Shown piece after piece: positions 56,001 to 64,000 of a DNA stretch of 64,000 bases. Source of the stretch: Deltaproteobacteria bacterium (lineage in GTDB: Bacteria > Myxococcota_A > Polyangia > Haliangiales > SHYZ01); contig JACQUZ010000172.1 in assembly GCA_016210055.1 (NCBI GenBank), positions 1 to 64,000 of the forward strand, given 5' to 3'. A program made the translations under genes and the position numbers. Within the stretch, counting starts at the first letter, position 1, and each line of letters starts with the position of its first letter. The notes under the pieces are model-generated. The model had not been told where the DNA came from and ran no database searches. It saw only the letters and a program-made list of their open reading frames with translations.

Positions 56001-59000
56001 AGCGCAGCCCTCGTCGGGGCTTGCGCTGGGCAGAATGAGAGGATGGCCCGATAGCGCTCGACGGCCTGGCCAGCTTCCTCCTGCTCGAGCTCGACGATCC
56101 GCGCCGCCCGGAAGGCGAGCTCGGCCCGCTGGCTCGCATCGGAGCGGAGCGCAGCGCGCCGATCAACGATCTCAACGAGCTCGGACCAGGACTTCTCGCG
56201 GGTGAAGATCTCGTCCAGCGCTTCGAGGGCGCCCACGTCCCCTGGTGACACCTCCAGGATGCTCTTGTACTGAGCGATCGCCTCGTACACGTCTACAAGC
56301 TCTTGGTCGTAGACCTGGGCGGCGGCAAACTGAAGCGGACGCCGCGCGATCTGGTGAGGCGCGAGCTCGATCTTGCGATGCAAGATCTCGACGAGCGATC
56401 GGAAGTCCTTGGCCTCCCGGTACAGTCGCTCCAAGGAATCGAGCGCGGCCTCGTCGGTGTCGTCGATGGCTAGGACCTGGCGCCAGGTCGCCGTGGCCGC
56501 GTCGTGCTTGCGGAGCGCTCCCTCCAAGATGTCCGCGATCCGAACGAGGAGCCTCTTGCGCTGGTCGGGCAGCGCGCAGAGCTCTGCCTTGCGCTCGAGG
56601 ATCGACACGAGGGGCTCGTACATGCGCTCGAGCCCATGTAGGCGCTCGAGCGCATCGAGTGCCGCCGGCTCGTCGTCTTTGACCTCGAGCACGCGACGCC
56701 ACGCCGCGATCGCCTGCTGGCGGTCGTTCCTCTTCTCTTCCTCGATTCGCCCGATGCGCCCGAGGAGATCGGCGGCCAAGTCGTAGTCGTACATCCCCTC
56801 GACGCCAGTGTCGAGAATCGACACGAGATCGCTCCAAGCACCTCGTTCTTCAGCCAAGCGGTAGAGGTCCTTGTAGATCTCCTCCGAGGAGACATCCTCT
56901 TGCCATGCCCGCGCAGTCGCGTGAAATGCTTCGTCCTGCGCGCCGCCGCGTGTTTCGTGGAGCCGCGCGATTTCCCGCAGGAGCTCGATTCGGCGGCCAC
57001 GATCCCCTTGCTCCTCGAGCTGGATCTCGAGAATGCCCACTAGCTTGTCCCAGCTCCCCTGGGATCGGTAGATCGGCTCCAGCAGGTTGGCGATGCGGCT
57101 GCGGTAGTCTTGGTTGGGCAGGAGCCGCTCGAGGACCACAGTCGCCACCGGGTGGATCGGCTCCACGGCGAGCACGTGCTCTATCTGATCGAGCGCCGCG
57201 CCGGTTTCTGAGAGCTTCAGCTCGAGGACTTCGGCCAGGCGGACACGGGGCTCGAGCGCCGAGGTGGGATCTCGGTCGATTCGCCTCGACAACAGATCCG
57301 CCAAGTCCTGCCAGCGCTTCTGCTCTTGATACAGGCGATCGAGCTCCCGCATCGCCTCTTCGTCGCCTGGATCCAGGTCGAGAATCGCCCGATGGGAGTC
57401 GATGGCCTTGTCTGACGCTGAAAGGCGCTCCTCCTGCACCCTCGCGATCCGTCGGTACAGCTCCTTTCGGCGTGCCCCGTCGAGCGCGGACTCGATGGCG
57501 TCCTCGTAGGCGGTGATGAGCGCGAACCATCTCTCCCCCCGGACGAGCATGGATTCGAAACGGGAGAAGACCTCCAGATCATCTGGCGTGGACGCGAGCA
57601 GCCGCTGATACGCTGCACGCGCCCGCTCCACGTCACCAAGCCGGCGATCATAGATGTCAGCGAGGACGCGCGCGACGTCTCGAACTGCCCGCGAGTCCCC
57701 GCCTTCGTCGTCGAGGAACTCCTGGTAGACGCGCGCGAGCCCATCCCAGCAATCCAGCACCTGCGAAAGACGAAGGAGCTGGTCCCGGATGCCCCGCTCG
57801 TCGGGAGCCTCCCGAAACACCTTGCCGTACCAGCGGAACGCGCTATCGAGGTCCTCGAGCTGCTCCTCGTAGAGCCGCGCGATTCTTCGAGTTAGCGAAA
57901 GTCGGTTCTGTGGGTTCGCCTCGGCATCGAGGCGGATTTCGGTGATTCGGACCAGGTTCGCCCAATCGTGCCGGGCAATGTAAATCGGCTCCAGGATTCC
58001 TGCGACGGTGAGACGAATCGCTGGATCCTCGAGATAGCGCTCGAGCCCCGCGATAGCTCCCGCGTGCCGGGAGTCACCGCCCAGGGCGGCCTCGTAGTTC
58101 TCCACCGCTCGTTCGGGATCCGTGAGCCGCTTCTCGTACAGATCTCCCAGGCGGAATCGGAGGTCCACCGCCTCCTCGAGATCTTCGGCGAAGCCGAGGC
58201 GGCGCTCGAGCAGCTCGCCAAGCTCTGCAAAGCGGTCCCTCGAAGCGTACAGGCGCTCGAGGGCTCGGGTGGCCGCCACGTCGGCGGGATGGATCTCTAG
58301 GACACGCTCCCAAGCCGAAACGGAGTCGTCGGGCAGCCCGAGACGCTCTTCACATAGGGTCGCGATCTCAACGAGCGCGTCCCGGCGGACATCGAGGTCG
58401 TCGTGGTGCTCTGCCTTGTACGTGAGGATATCCCTTAGCGCCTGATGTTCTTCGAGCTCCCGGTAGATATGCTCGAGCGCGGCGAGCGCGCGCGGATCGT
58501 CGGGCTGGGAGTCGAGCACCCGCCTGTAATACTCCTTGGCAAGGGCTAGGTCCCTCAGCTGTCCACGAGCGAGATCGGCGATGTCCAGGTACATTCGGCG
58601 CTGCAGGTCTGCCGCGAGCACCTCGGGCGCCAGCTCGCGATAGAGCGCCACGAGCTCCGGGATCGATGGTCGATCAATGGCGATGCGCTGCACTGCCGAG
58701 AGAAGTTCGGCGAGCTCGGGCTCGGCAATGGCTGCGCGGCAAGCGCGCGCGAGGGCGTCAAACGCCCCCGCCATGTCGTCGAGACTTCGCTCCTTGAGCT
58801 CGGCGATCTTGCGCAAGCGAGTGATCCGCTCGCGAGGATCGTCGATGGCCGCGGCCTCCAGCTCGAAGAGCCGGATGAGCTTGGCATGGTCAGCGTTTTC
58901 CCAATAGATCGGCTGCAGGATTTCCGCCGCACGGAGCTTGAGCGCGTCATCGTCCAGAGCTCGCTCGACAGCGAACAAGGCGCCGTGCACCACGTGGGAC

Positions 59001-62000
59001 TGATCGCTCTCCGACCCCTCTCTAGCCAACCTGGCTGGCGACGTCTCCGCGAGGATCTCACGAAACCGCTCGAGCGCTTCCTCGGGCCTCCCGAGCTGGT
59101 CCCGAAGGAGAGTACCCAGCTCGAAGAGGAGCTTGGACCGCCCCGCGCCATGCGAGAGCTTGAGGCGTCGCTCGTCCACCTCGCGCAGGTCTGGCCAGCG
59201 CTCGGCCTGCCGGTAGAGCCGTGACAGCTCCGCCAGGACTTCCTCGTCCTCGGGACGGAAGTCGAGGATTTCCAGGTATGCGGTCACCGCCTCGCTCGGG
59301 CCCGCGCCATCACGCTCCTCGATGCTGGCCACCCGCATGAGGAGAGCACGCTTGCCACCTTCGTCTTCACAGAGCCCTGCCCGCCTTCGCAGGATCTCCA
59401 CGAGCTCGCGCGCATCGCCGCGGCCCGCGTGGAGTCGCTCTAGAGCGTCCAGCGCCCTGCGGTTCTCGTGATCTTCGGCGAGGACCTCACGCCAGGTCGC
59501 GATGGCCGCGGCTGCATCCCCGAGCCGATCCTCGCTGATGGATGCGATGCGGTAAAAGCATTCCAGCCGCTCCCCTTGCGTCTCGGACCACTCCGCTTGC
59601 TTGCGCAGGATGGAGATGAGCTGCTCGAAATCCTGCTGCTCCTCGTAGAGCCGCACCAGCGCCGCCGCCGCCGTCCGAACCGCATCGACGTTCGTCGGAT
59701 CCAGCTCCAAGAGGCGTCGATAAGCGAGCGTCGCCCGCTTGGTGTCACCGAGGTGACGGTCGTAGATGACCGCCACCTCGCCACACAACGATGCCCTCAG
59801 GGAAAGGTCACTCGTTTTCGCCGTCTCGATCGCCTCTTCCCACGAAGCTGCGGCTTCGTTCCAGCGATTGAGGGGGCTGGCGAGGCGCTCCACCGCTTGC
59901 CGAGCGGTAGGATCTTCAGGATCGGTCCTTAGGGCCTTGGCCCACGTGGCAAAAGCAGCCTCGGCGTCGCCTACTTGATCCTCGTGGATGGCCGCCGAGC
60001 GCGCCAGAAGGCGCGCAGCTTCGAGCGGCGTCGCCGCCAGCTCCTCCTCGCAGCGGAGCATCCTCAAGAGGTCGTGCCAGAGCCCGTCTGCTTCGTACCT
60101 CGGACCCAGGATGCGAGCGATGCTCAGTCGCTTTTCCCTGTCGGTCGGCTCGGCGAGGAGGTTCTCGAGGAGACTCCTCGCCCCGGCGTGGGCCGGCTCC
60201 CGGGCGAGGAGCTCCTCGGCCAGGGAAATCGCGCCCTGCGGATCGCCCAGTCGGAACGCGCGGAGCTCGGCCCGACGGAAAAGAAGAGGTACGAGCTCAC
60301 GATGTGACTCGTCGCCACCGAGCTGTTCGATCTCCTGCGCGAGCAGGGCCTCGAGCTCGGTCCATCGCATGGCGCCTTCGTAGAGCCGCTCCAGCGCCTT
60401 GTACGCACGCAGCTGCGACCGGTCGAGCGCCAGGACTCGGCCATAAGCTTCGATAGCCCCCTCTGCGTTGTCCAGGACTCCTTCGTAGAGATCGCAGATC
60501 TGCAAGAGGATTTCACGCCGCGCCGAAGCATCCTTCGTGTTCTCCTCGCGGCGCAGGAGCAACGCGCGAAGATCGTCCCAGCGTCCGGCCGTGTTGAGGA
60601 TCCTCTGGAGTGCGTCGTAGGCACGCCCTTCCCGCGGATTGAGCTCCAGCAGGCGGCGCCATGCCGCTTCTGCCGGAGCGGGCCTCGCCAGCTTCTCGTC
60701 GTAAATTTGGGCAAGTTCCGCCCACAGCTCGACGCGAACCTTGGGGTCCGCGTCCTTTTCAGAGAGCGACGAGAGGACTTTCTCCAGGTGGACCGCCAGA
60801 TCATCGAAGGCCGCGAGCTCGTCGGCCAACGCCATGAGCTCGCGACGGTTGTCCGCGTCCTCGGGAGCGGCCGCCAGCACGCGCGTGGCGACTTCGTAGG
60901 CGTTGAGCGGATCCCGCAGCTTGCGCGCGTGCAGCACGAACAGGCGTCGGTCGAGGAGCAGGCGTCTCGTTTCGTCCTGCTCCGCGGCGCGCAGGATCTC
61001 GAGGGTGGACGCGAGGCGGCTCGGGTCGTCAATCCGCTCGTAGACCGGTGCCATGAGCGCCGCGACCTGTACCCTCTCTTCCGAGGAAGGAGTGAGGAAT
61101 CGCTCGAGCGCAGCGTGTACTTGCCGATTTCCCTGCTGCAGAGCGAGCGCTGAGGAGTAACGCTCGAGCGACTTGTCTCTCTGACCGCCCTCCTCATAGA
61201 GCCCTCCCAACCTGAGAAGCAGCGCCACCCGATCTTCCGGCTCGGTGGCGATGCCGAGCTCCGCTTCCAACACCCCAGCGAGCCCCAACTTATCTCCAAG
61301 GGCTTGCTTGACCTTGGCGAGCGCACGGAGTGCGCGGATGGAGCGCGGGGCGAGCTCCAGGATCTTGTCGAACGTTTTCCCTGCTGCGGCCAGATCCTTG
61401 ACCCGCTCCTCTTCGATGAAAGCGATCTTGAAGAGCATCTCCAGCTTCTTGGCCGGATCCGTCTCGAGCTCGGCCCGTCGTCGCTGGTAGACGAGCAGGT
61501 CGGCCCAGCGTCCTGCTTGCGCCGCCAGCTCCTCGAGCGCCGTCATCGCCTCTGGGTCGTCTGGTGCTAGGCCGAGGACCTTTTCCCACGCGGCGCGGGC
61601 CTCTGCGGGCTGATGCAAGCGGACCGCGTAGAGTCGCCCCAGCTCCCGGAAGAGCCGCTGCCTTTCCGAAGCCGGCGTGAGCTCGTTTTCGGCACGTCGC
61701 GAGAGAATATCGGCGACTTGCTGCCACGCATCGGCCTCAGCGCCGAGACGCTCGAGGTCCAAGAGGAGCGCCGCGTCGTCTGGACAGAGCTCGTAGGCGC
61801 GCGCGCACCATTGGAAAGCCAGGGCCTTCGAACCGAGCTTCTCCTCGCACAGCGCTCGGATGTCCAGGTGGAGCTTGAGCTTGTCCTCGGTGGTCTCCGC
61901 ATGGGACAGGAGGACCTCGTACGTGCCGAGGAGCCGGGACCACTTCTCTCCCTTGCGGTAGATCGGGACCAGGGCTCGCGCCGCCGCGAGGTTTCTCGGT

Positions 62001-64000
62001 GAAACCGCAAGAATACGCTCGTGCGCCTTGATGGCTTTTTCTGGGTTGCCGATCTTGTCGTGGCAGAGACGAACAATCCGCTCCAGCACCGAGAGCTTCT
62101 TGTCGTTTTCGCTGGCCCGCTCGGCGACCGAGAAGAGCACCTCGAAGAGGTCGTCCCAGGCGCCGAGAGACGCGTAGAGCGCTTCGAGCGAGTCGAGGTC
62201 TCCGGCCTGCGCGTGCAGCTCACGGAGGAGGCGGATCGCCCTGGCGTGGCCTGGATTGAGGGTGAGGATCTCCTGAAAGACCCGCGCCGCGAGCGCGGGC
62301 GCTTCGAGCTTCTCCACGTACAGGGCGCCGAGCCGCTCGAGAATCGCGACAGCGGCCTTGGGCTCGGACGTTCCAGCACGCTGGCGCACCAGCACCTCGG
62401 CCAGGGCCAGGTACCGCTTCTCCCGGTCATAAAGTTGCGCCAGGGACGCCAGGGCCTCGGGGTCGGCGGGGTTCCCCTCGAGGATTCGGTTCCACGTGGC
62501 GATGGACGCTCGGGCGTCCCCCAGTTTTTCGGCAGCAAGCTTGGCCATCTCGACGAGATGCGCCCGACGTGCCTCCCCGCAGAGCGAATCCACCTCACGA
62601 CCGAGGAGCTCGAGCAAGGCGCGCCACTGACGACGCTTGGCGTAAATCTCCTTGAGCCTCGCCGAGGCCTCGCGGTCGGCGGGGTCCAGCGCGCAGAGCT
62701 CCTCGAGAGGCTTGATTGCCTGGGCGTGATTGCCAAAGCGCTCAATCCAAAGGGACGCGACACGCCTCAGCAACGACGCCCGCTCTTCCTCGTCGACCCA
62801 GGACGCGTCGGCCTTGCGCGCGAGCACCGAAATCAAATCGTTCCAACGCCCCAGCTGCTCGTACTTGGTCGCCAAGGCCTCGAGCGCCACCTTGTGGTCC
62901 GGGACCAACGTGAGGATGGCGTTGTACGTGTTGATGACCATCACGTCGAGATTCAAGCGATCGCGATAGATGACAACGACGTCGAGGAGCCTCTCGACCC
63001 GCGCCTCCTTGCTCGCCTGGTCGACGGGTGAAATCGCCTCGACCTCCTCTTTCAAGAGCTCGAGGAGCGCGTTCCACTTCTCTGCGCGCTGGTACAAGCG
63101 CTTCAACGCGGTGCGCGCTTCTTCGTTCCTTGGATTCTGGCGGAGGATCGCCTTCCAAGAGTCGATCGCCTTCTCGGGATTCGCTCCCGCGCTCTCTGCC
63201 AGGGATGCCACTTCGAGGCCGAGCTGCCGCTTTCGCTGCGCGTCGGTCTCCAGCTTGTGCGCCTGCTGAAGGACCGCAAGGAGCTTGCTCCCCTCCCCAC
63301 GCTGCTGGTGGTACTCGCGGAAGAACCCCACCATCACCGGATGCGCGGCATCGAGCTTGCGGATTCGTCGGAAGTACTCCTCGGCGGCATCGGCCTTGCC
63401 GAGGCGCTTCCAGTAGATCATCGCCACCTGCAACACCATGGCGAGCTCGGATTCCGACTTATCGCGCCGGGCCTTGAGAGCCCCCTCGTACAGCTTGACC
63501 AAGCCCTCCCAATTCTCCTCGGCGCTATACACTTCGATCAGCGTGCGCAGTGCACGCGGATGACCGGGATCGACGGTCAGCACTTGCTTCATGCAACTCA
63601 GCACGAGATCCGGCTGCTCCAGGCGAGCTTGGGCGAGATCGGTGAGGCCAAGCAGCGCCTGGATGCGCTCGTCCTTGGTGGTCGCCGCTGCCTCGCGCTG
63701 TACGAAGAACTGCGCGAGCTCCTCCCAGCGTCCCCCCTGCCTGAGCCGCCGCTCGAGGTGCATGGCCGCCCGACGATTTCGTGGCTCGACGTCGAGCGCT
63801 GCGCGCAAGTAGTCATCGATTTCTGGGGCATCCGGCCGGTAGCGGGCACACGTCTCGGCCGCCGAGAGGAACATGGTGGTGGCGAGCTGGCGATCCGTGG
63901 CGGCACGCGCCTCGTTCGCGTATTTCTCGACGATGCGCTCCCAGTGGGCCCGGATCATGTCGATCTGCGCCACGGTTTCTTGTACGTCGTGGTCGTCCGG
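53054..64000 (-). CDS. Giant tetratricopeptide-repeat protein, 5' end outside window
   Basis: At least 3639 residues of alpha-helical repeats without signal peptide, TM segment or catalytic domain. The recurring unit of roughly 40-60 residues reads W-x2-L ... A-x2-Y-x-R-I-L-x2-P-x4-A-L-x-L-E-R-x-Y, for example GRWEELAQFF, IETYNAILTLVPDHKVALEAL and YRRLLELDPTNVDAV. This is typical TPR/HAT architecture, a scaffold for large complexes. The first in-window candidate start is GTG 63973 (frame VAQIDMIRAHWERIVEKY), but it has no ribosome site and the frame stays open to the window edge with coding-like DDHDVQET, so the real start is probably further right. Giant TPR proteins occur in myxobacteria; the partner is unknown. 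Confidence 0.85.
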   Translation of the reverse strand, partial: PDDHDVQETVAQIDMIRAHWERIVEKYANEARAATDRQLATTMFLSAAETCARYRPDAPEIDDYLRAALDVEPRNRRAAMHLERRLRQGGRWEELAQFFVQREAAATTKDERIQALLGLTDLAQARLEQPDLVLSCMKQVLTVDPGHPRALRTLIEVYSAEENWEGLVKLYEGALKARRDKSESELAMVLQVAMIYWKRLGKADAAEEYFRRIRKLDAAHPVMVGFFREYHQQRGEGSKLLAVLQQAHKLETDAQRKRQLGLEVASLAESAGANPEKAIDSWKAILRQNPRNEEARTALKRLYQRAEKWNALLELLKEEVEAISPVDQASKEARVERLLDVVVIYRDRLNLDVMVINTYNAILTLVPDHKVALEALATKYEQLGRWNDLISVLARKADASWVDEEERASLLRRVASLWIERFGNHAQAIKPLEELCALDPADREASARLKEIYAKRRQWRALLELLGREVDSLCGEARRAHLVEMAKLAAEKLGDARASIATWNRILEGNPADPEALASLAQLYDREKRYLALAEVLVRQRAGTSEPKAAVAILERLGALYVEKLEAPALAARVFQEILTLNPGHARAIRLLRELHAQAGDLDSLEALYASLGAWDDLFEVLFSVAERASENDKKLSVLERIVRLCHDKIGNPEKAIKAHERILAVSPRNLAAARALVPIYRKGEKWSRLLGTYEVLLSHAETTEDKLKLHLDIRALCEEKLGSKALAFQWCARAYELCPDDAALLLDLERLGAEADAWQQVADILSRRAENELTPASERQRLFRELGRLYAVRLHQPAEARAAWEKVLGLAPDDPEAMTALEELAAQAGRWADLLVYQRRRAELETDPAKKLEMLFKIAFIEEERVKDLAAAGKTFDKILELAPRSIRALRALAKVKQALGDKLGLAGVLEAELGIATEPEDRVALLLRLGGLYEEGGQRDKSLERYSSALALQQGNRQVHAALERFLTPSSEERVQVAALMAPVYERIDDPSRLASTLEILRAAEQDETRRLLLDRRLFVLHARKLRDPLNAYEVATRVLAAAPEDADNRRELMALADELAAFDDLAVHLEKVLSSLSEKDADPKVRVELWAELAQIYDEKLARPAPAEAAWRRLLELNPREGRAYDALQRILNTAGRWDDLRALLLRREENTKDASARREILLQICDLYEGVLDNAEGAIEAYGRVLALDRSQLRAYKALERLYEGAMRWTELEALLAQEIEQLGGDESHRELVPLLFRRAELRAFRLGDPQGAISLAEELLAREPAHAGARSLLENLLAEPTDREKRLSIARILGPRYEADGLWHDLLRMLRCEEELAATPLEAARLLARSAAIHEDQVGDAEAAFATWAKALRTDPEDPTARQAVERLASPLNRWNEAAASWEEAIETAKTSDLSLRASLCGEVAVIYDRHLGDTKRATLAYRRLLELDPTNVDAVRTAAAALVRLYEEQQDFEQLISILRKQAEWSETQGERLECFYRIASISEDRLGDAAAAIATWREVLAEDHENRRALDALERLHAGRGDARELVEILRRRAGLCEDEGGKRALLMRVASIEERDGAGPSEAVTAYLEILDFRPEDEEVLAELSRLYRQAERWPDLREVDERRLKLSHGAGRSKLLFELGTLLRDQLGRPEEALERFREILAETSPARLAREGSESDQSHVVHGALFAVERALDDDALKLRAAEILQPIYWENADHAKLIRLFELEAAAIDDPRERITRLRKIAELKERSLDDMAGAFDALARACRAAIAEPELAELLSAVQRIAIDRPSIPELVALYRELAPEVLAADLQRRMYLDIADLARGQLRDLALAKEYYRRVLDSQPDDPRALAALEHIYRELEEHQALRDILTYKAEHHDDLDVRRDALVEIATLCEERLGLPDDSVSAWERVLEIHPADVAATRALERLYASRDRFAELGELLERRLGFAEDLEEAVDLRFRLGDLYEKRLTDPERAVENYEAALGGDSRHAGAIAGLERYLEDPAIRLTVAGILEPIYIARHDWANLVRITEIRLDAEANPQNRLSLTRRIARLYEEQLEDLDSAFRWYGKVFREAPDERGIRDQLLRLSQVLDCWDGLARVYQEFLDDEGGDSRAVRDVARVLADIYDRRLGDVERARAAYQRLLASTPDDLEVFSRFESMLVRGERWFALITAYEDAIESALDGARRKELYRRIARVQEERLSASDKAIDSHRAILDLDPGDEEAMRELDRLYQEQKRWQDLADLLSRRIDRDPTSALEPRVRLAEVLELKLSETGAALDQIEHVLAVEPIHPVATVVLERLLPNQDYRSRIANLLEPIYRSQGSWDKLVGILEIQLEEQGDRGRRIELLREIARLHETRGGAQDEAFHATARAWQEDVSSEEIYKDLYRLAEERGAWSDLVSILDTGVEGMYDYDLAADLLGRIGRIEEEKRNDRQQAIAAWRRVLEVKDDEPAALDALERLHGLERMYEPLVSILERKAELCALPDQRKRLLVRIADILEGALRKHDAATATWRQVLAIDDTDEAALDSLERLYREAKDFRSLVEILHRKIELAPHQIARRPLQFAAAQVYDQELVDVYEAIAQYKSILEVSPGDVGALEALDEIFTREKSWSELVEIVDRRAALRSDASQRAELAFRAARIVELEQEEAGQAVERYRAILSFCPAQAPTRAALDALASREDTMDAASAALEDVYRAEGQHDMVAELYERRIATCGADPTRRRALLAAVAELHEVGRADLAAAFEAWGRVLLGDPEDSDAEKELVRLAGARGAWADLAALYEQVLKDLFDGELGFAYALKLAHVYEDSLGDLSTATAVYRKALELGGDERIPLSSLDRIFERQAKWYDLAEILVREATCAVSDEDRASFLYRLGDLREHSLGDAPGAVSAYSEVLACVPRHDAARAALERLLRSPTERAAVIAILEPIYEDDADFPRLLDLLEVKLTVETAPGERAKLLSRVAEVAESKVGDKVRALDAVGRWLAEEPSSDTAIDELMRLAAELSRWEEAYARLTDVIGASDSPDVTRELSLRLAEVALKLGDLGKAESACRRALDLDAQNSTALASLEEIYRALGQGAKLAEILWRRADLELDVSKKRAMYAEAADLRESVLADNDGAVEAWKQVIELDEGDREAHARLISLHERMHRYEPLLEMLELAIRFASERDQELSLRRRAAEILTHEHVDLDRAVSSWHAAIDLSPDDDTMLVALADVHARREDWLAVQETLIRRISLAATVASRVEIFRNLARIAEDKRESVDEAIGYHFQVLDLDNADRGAYEALERLLAGASRWHELVEILIRHAEVRGTLGDSDEEVALLLRAADTWEGPLANPDAAAELLERVRNRVPDNVAAMTRLARIYEAASDWDRSAGILEQALARAPQGEEGADLQYRLGRVAEARNGDVDEAVPRYREALALYPGHRDALAALERIAREREDWAALADHLLAREALETYQATKVSLLLEISEVLVRRLSQPLRAIPCLERAAELSPGDPQVQEPLADLYFAEGRGALAEPIFRQLSEKARAARKMKDLARYQQRLAALREAAGDLQEALKSYEEAFRIDPTHGPTMVGLGRIYFAHSEWEKARRIYRGMLLQALDSSVGMTKAGVYLQLGLIHARLGETQKAKGMYERGLELEPDHQGLRAAMTEVQ

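Noticed and set aside
1-64000. tRNA, rRNA, insertion sequences, integrases, phage or conjugation genes
   Set aside because: I saw no cloverleaf, transposase, integrase or terminal inverted repeats that I could support anywhere in the window.

Overview
The window is a high-GC chromosomal segment that looks like a myxobacterium or related deltaproteobacterium (Myxococcota). The reasons are the codon use, a eukaryote-like Ser/Thr kinase fused to an AAA ATPase module, several sigma-54 activators, many lipoproteins with Asp/Ala-rich linkers and Cys-rich or MopE-like repeats, multihaem cytochromes and a giant TPR protein. No database search was possible; family names come from recognised motifs.

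Layout. 1-7.2 kb: a translationally coupled carbohydrate operon (glucokinase, glucose-6-phosphate dehydrogenase, glycogen debranching enzyme, GH63-like glucosidase). 7.2-13.4 kb: thiol and redox genes. These are an AhpD-like protein on the minus strand, then a plus-strand operon whose first gene has an in-frame TGA exactly where a CxxC redoxin motif expects its first Cys, followed at once by a SECIS-like hairpin (a probable selenoprotein), then a thioredoxin-like lipoprotein and a thioredoxin/beta-barrel protein. Next come a DsbD-alpha-like protein, a DsrE-like protein and the remnant of a CopZ-type 2Fe-2S metallochaperone.

13.5-26.8 kb: the most striking module. Three regulators (an orphan sigma-54 activator, a membrane histidine kinase and an NtrC-type response regulator) precede a -24/-12 promoter candidate and an operon: porin, di-haem peroxidase, Rieske protein, arsenite-oxidase-like molybdoenzyme, second di-haem peroxidase, small CxxC lipoprotein, cupredoxin lipoprotein, cytochrome c. 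Peroxidase-Rieske-molybdoenzyme-peroxidase are chained by three ATGA overlaps. The gene set matches dissimilatory iodate reductase (IdrABP1P2) better than classical arsenite oxidase (AioBA). The likely flow is quinol or a c-type pool to cytochrome c/cupredoxin to Rieske to the molybdenum centre, with the peroxidases removing reactive by-products.

27.4-31.7 kb: a 1444-residue kinase-ATPase signalling protein. 31.8-36.2 kb: mostly minus-strand genes (TrmO, two methyltransferases, two DUF1566 proteins, a hotdog thioesterase). 36.6-53 kb: accessory surface proteins. These are a beta-propeller/beta-helix lipoprotein, a heparinase II/III lipoprotein with a 15-bp tandem repeat, a lipoprotein with a halocin C8-like 10-Cys tail, an MDR oxidoreductase, gene fragments (MopE-like, metallo-beta-lactamase-like), a multihaem cytochrome lipoprotein and a run of Cys-rich lipoproteins. 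53-64 kb: one minus-strand gene for a TPR protein of more than 3600 residues whose 5' end is probably outside the window.
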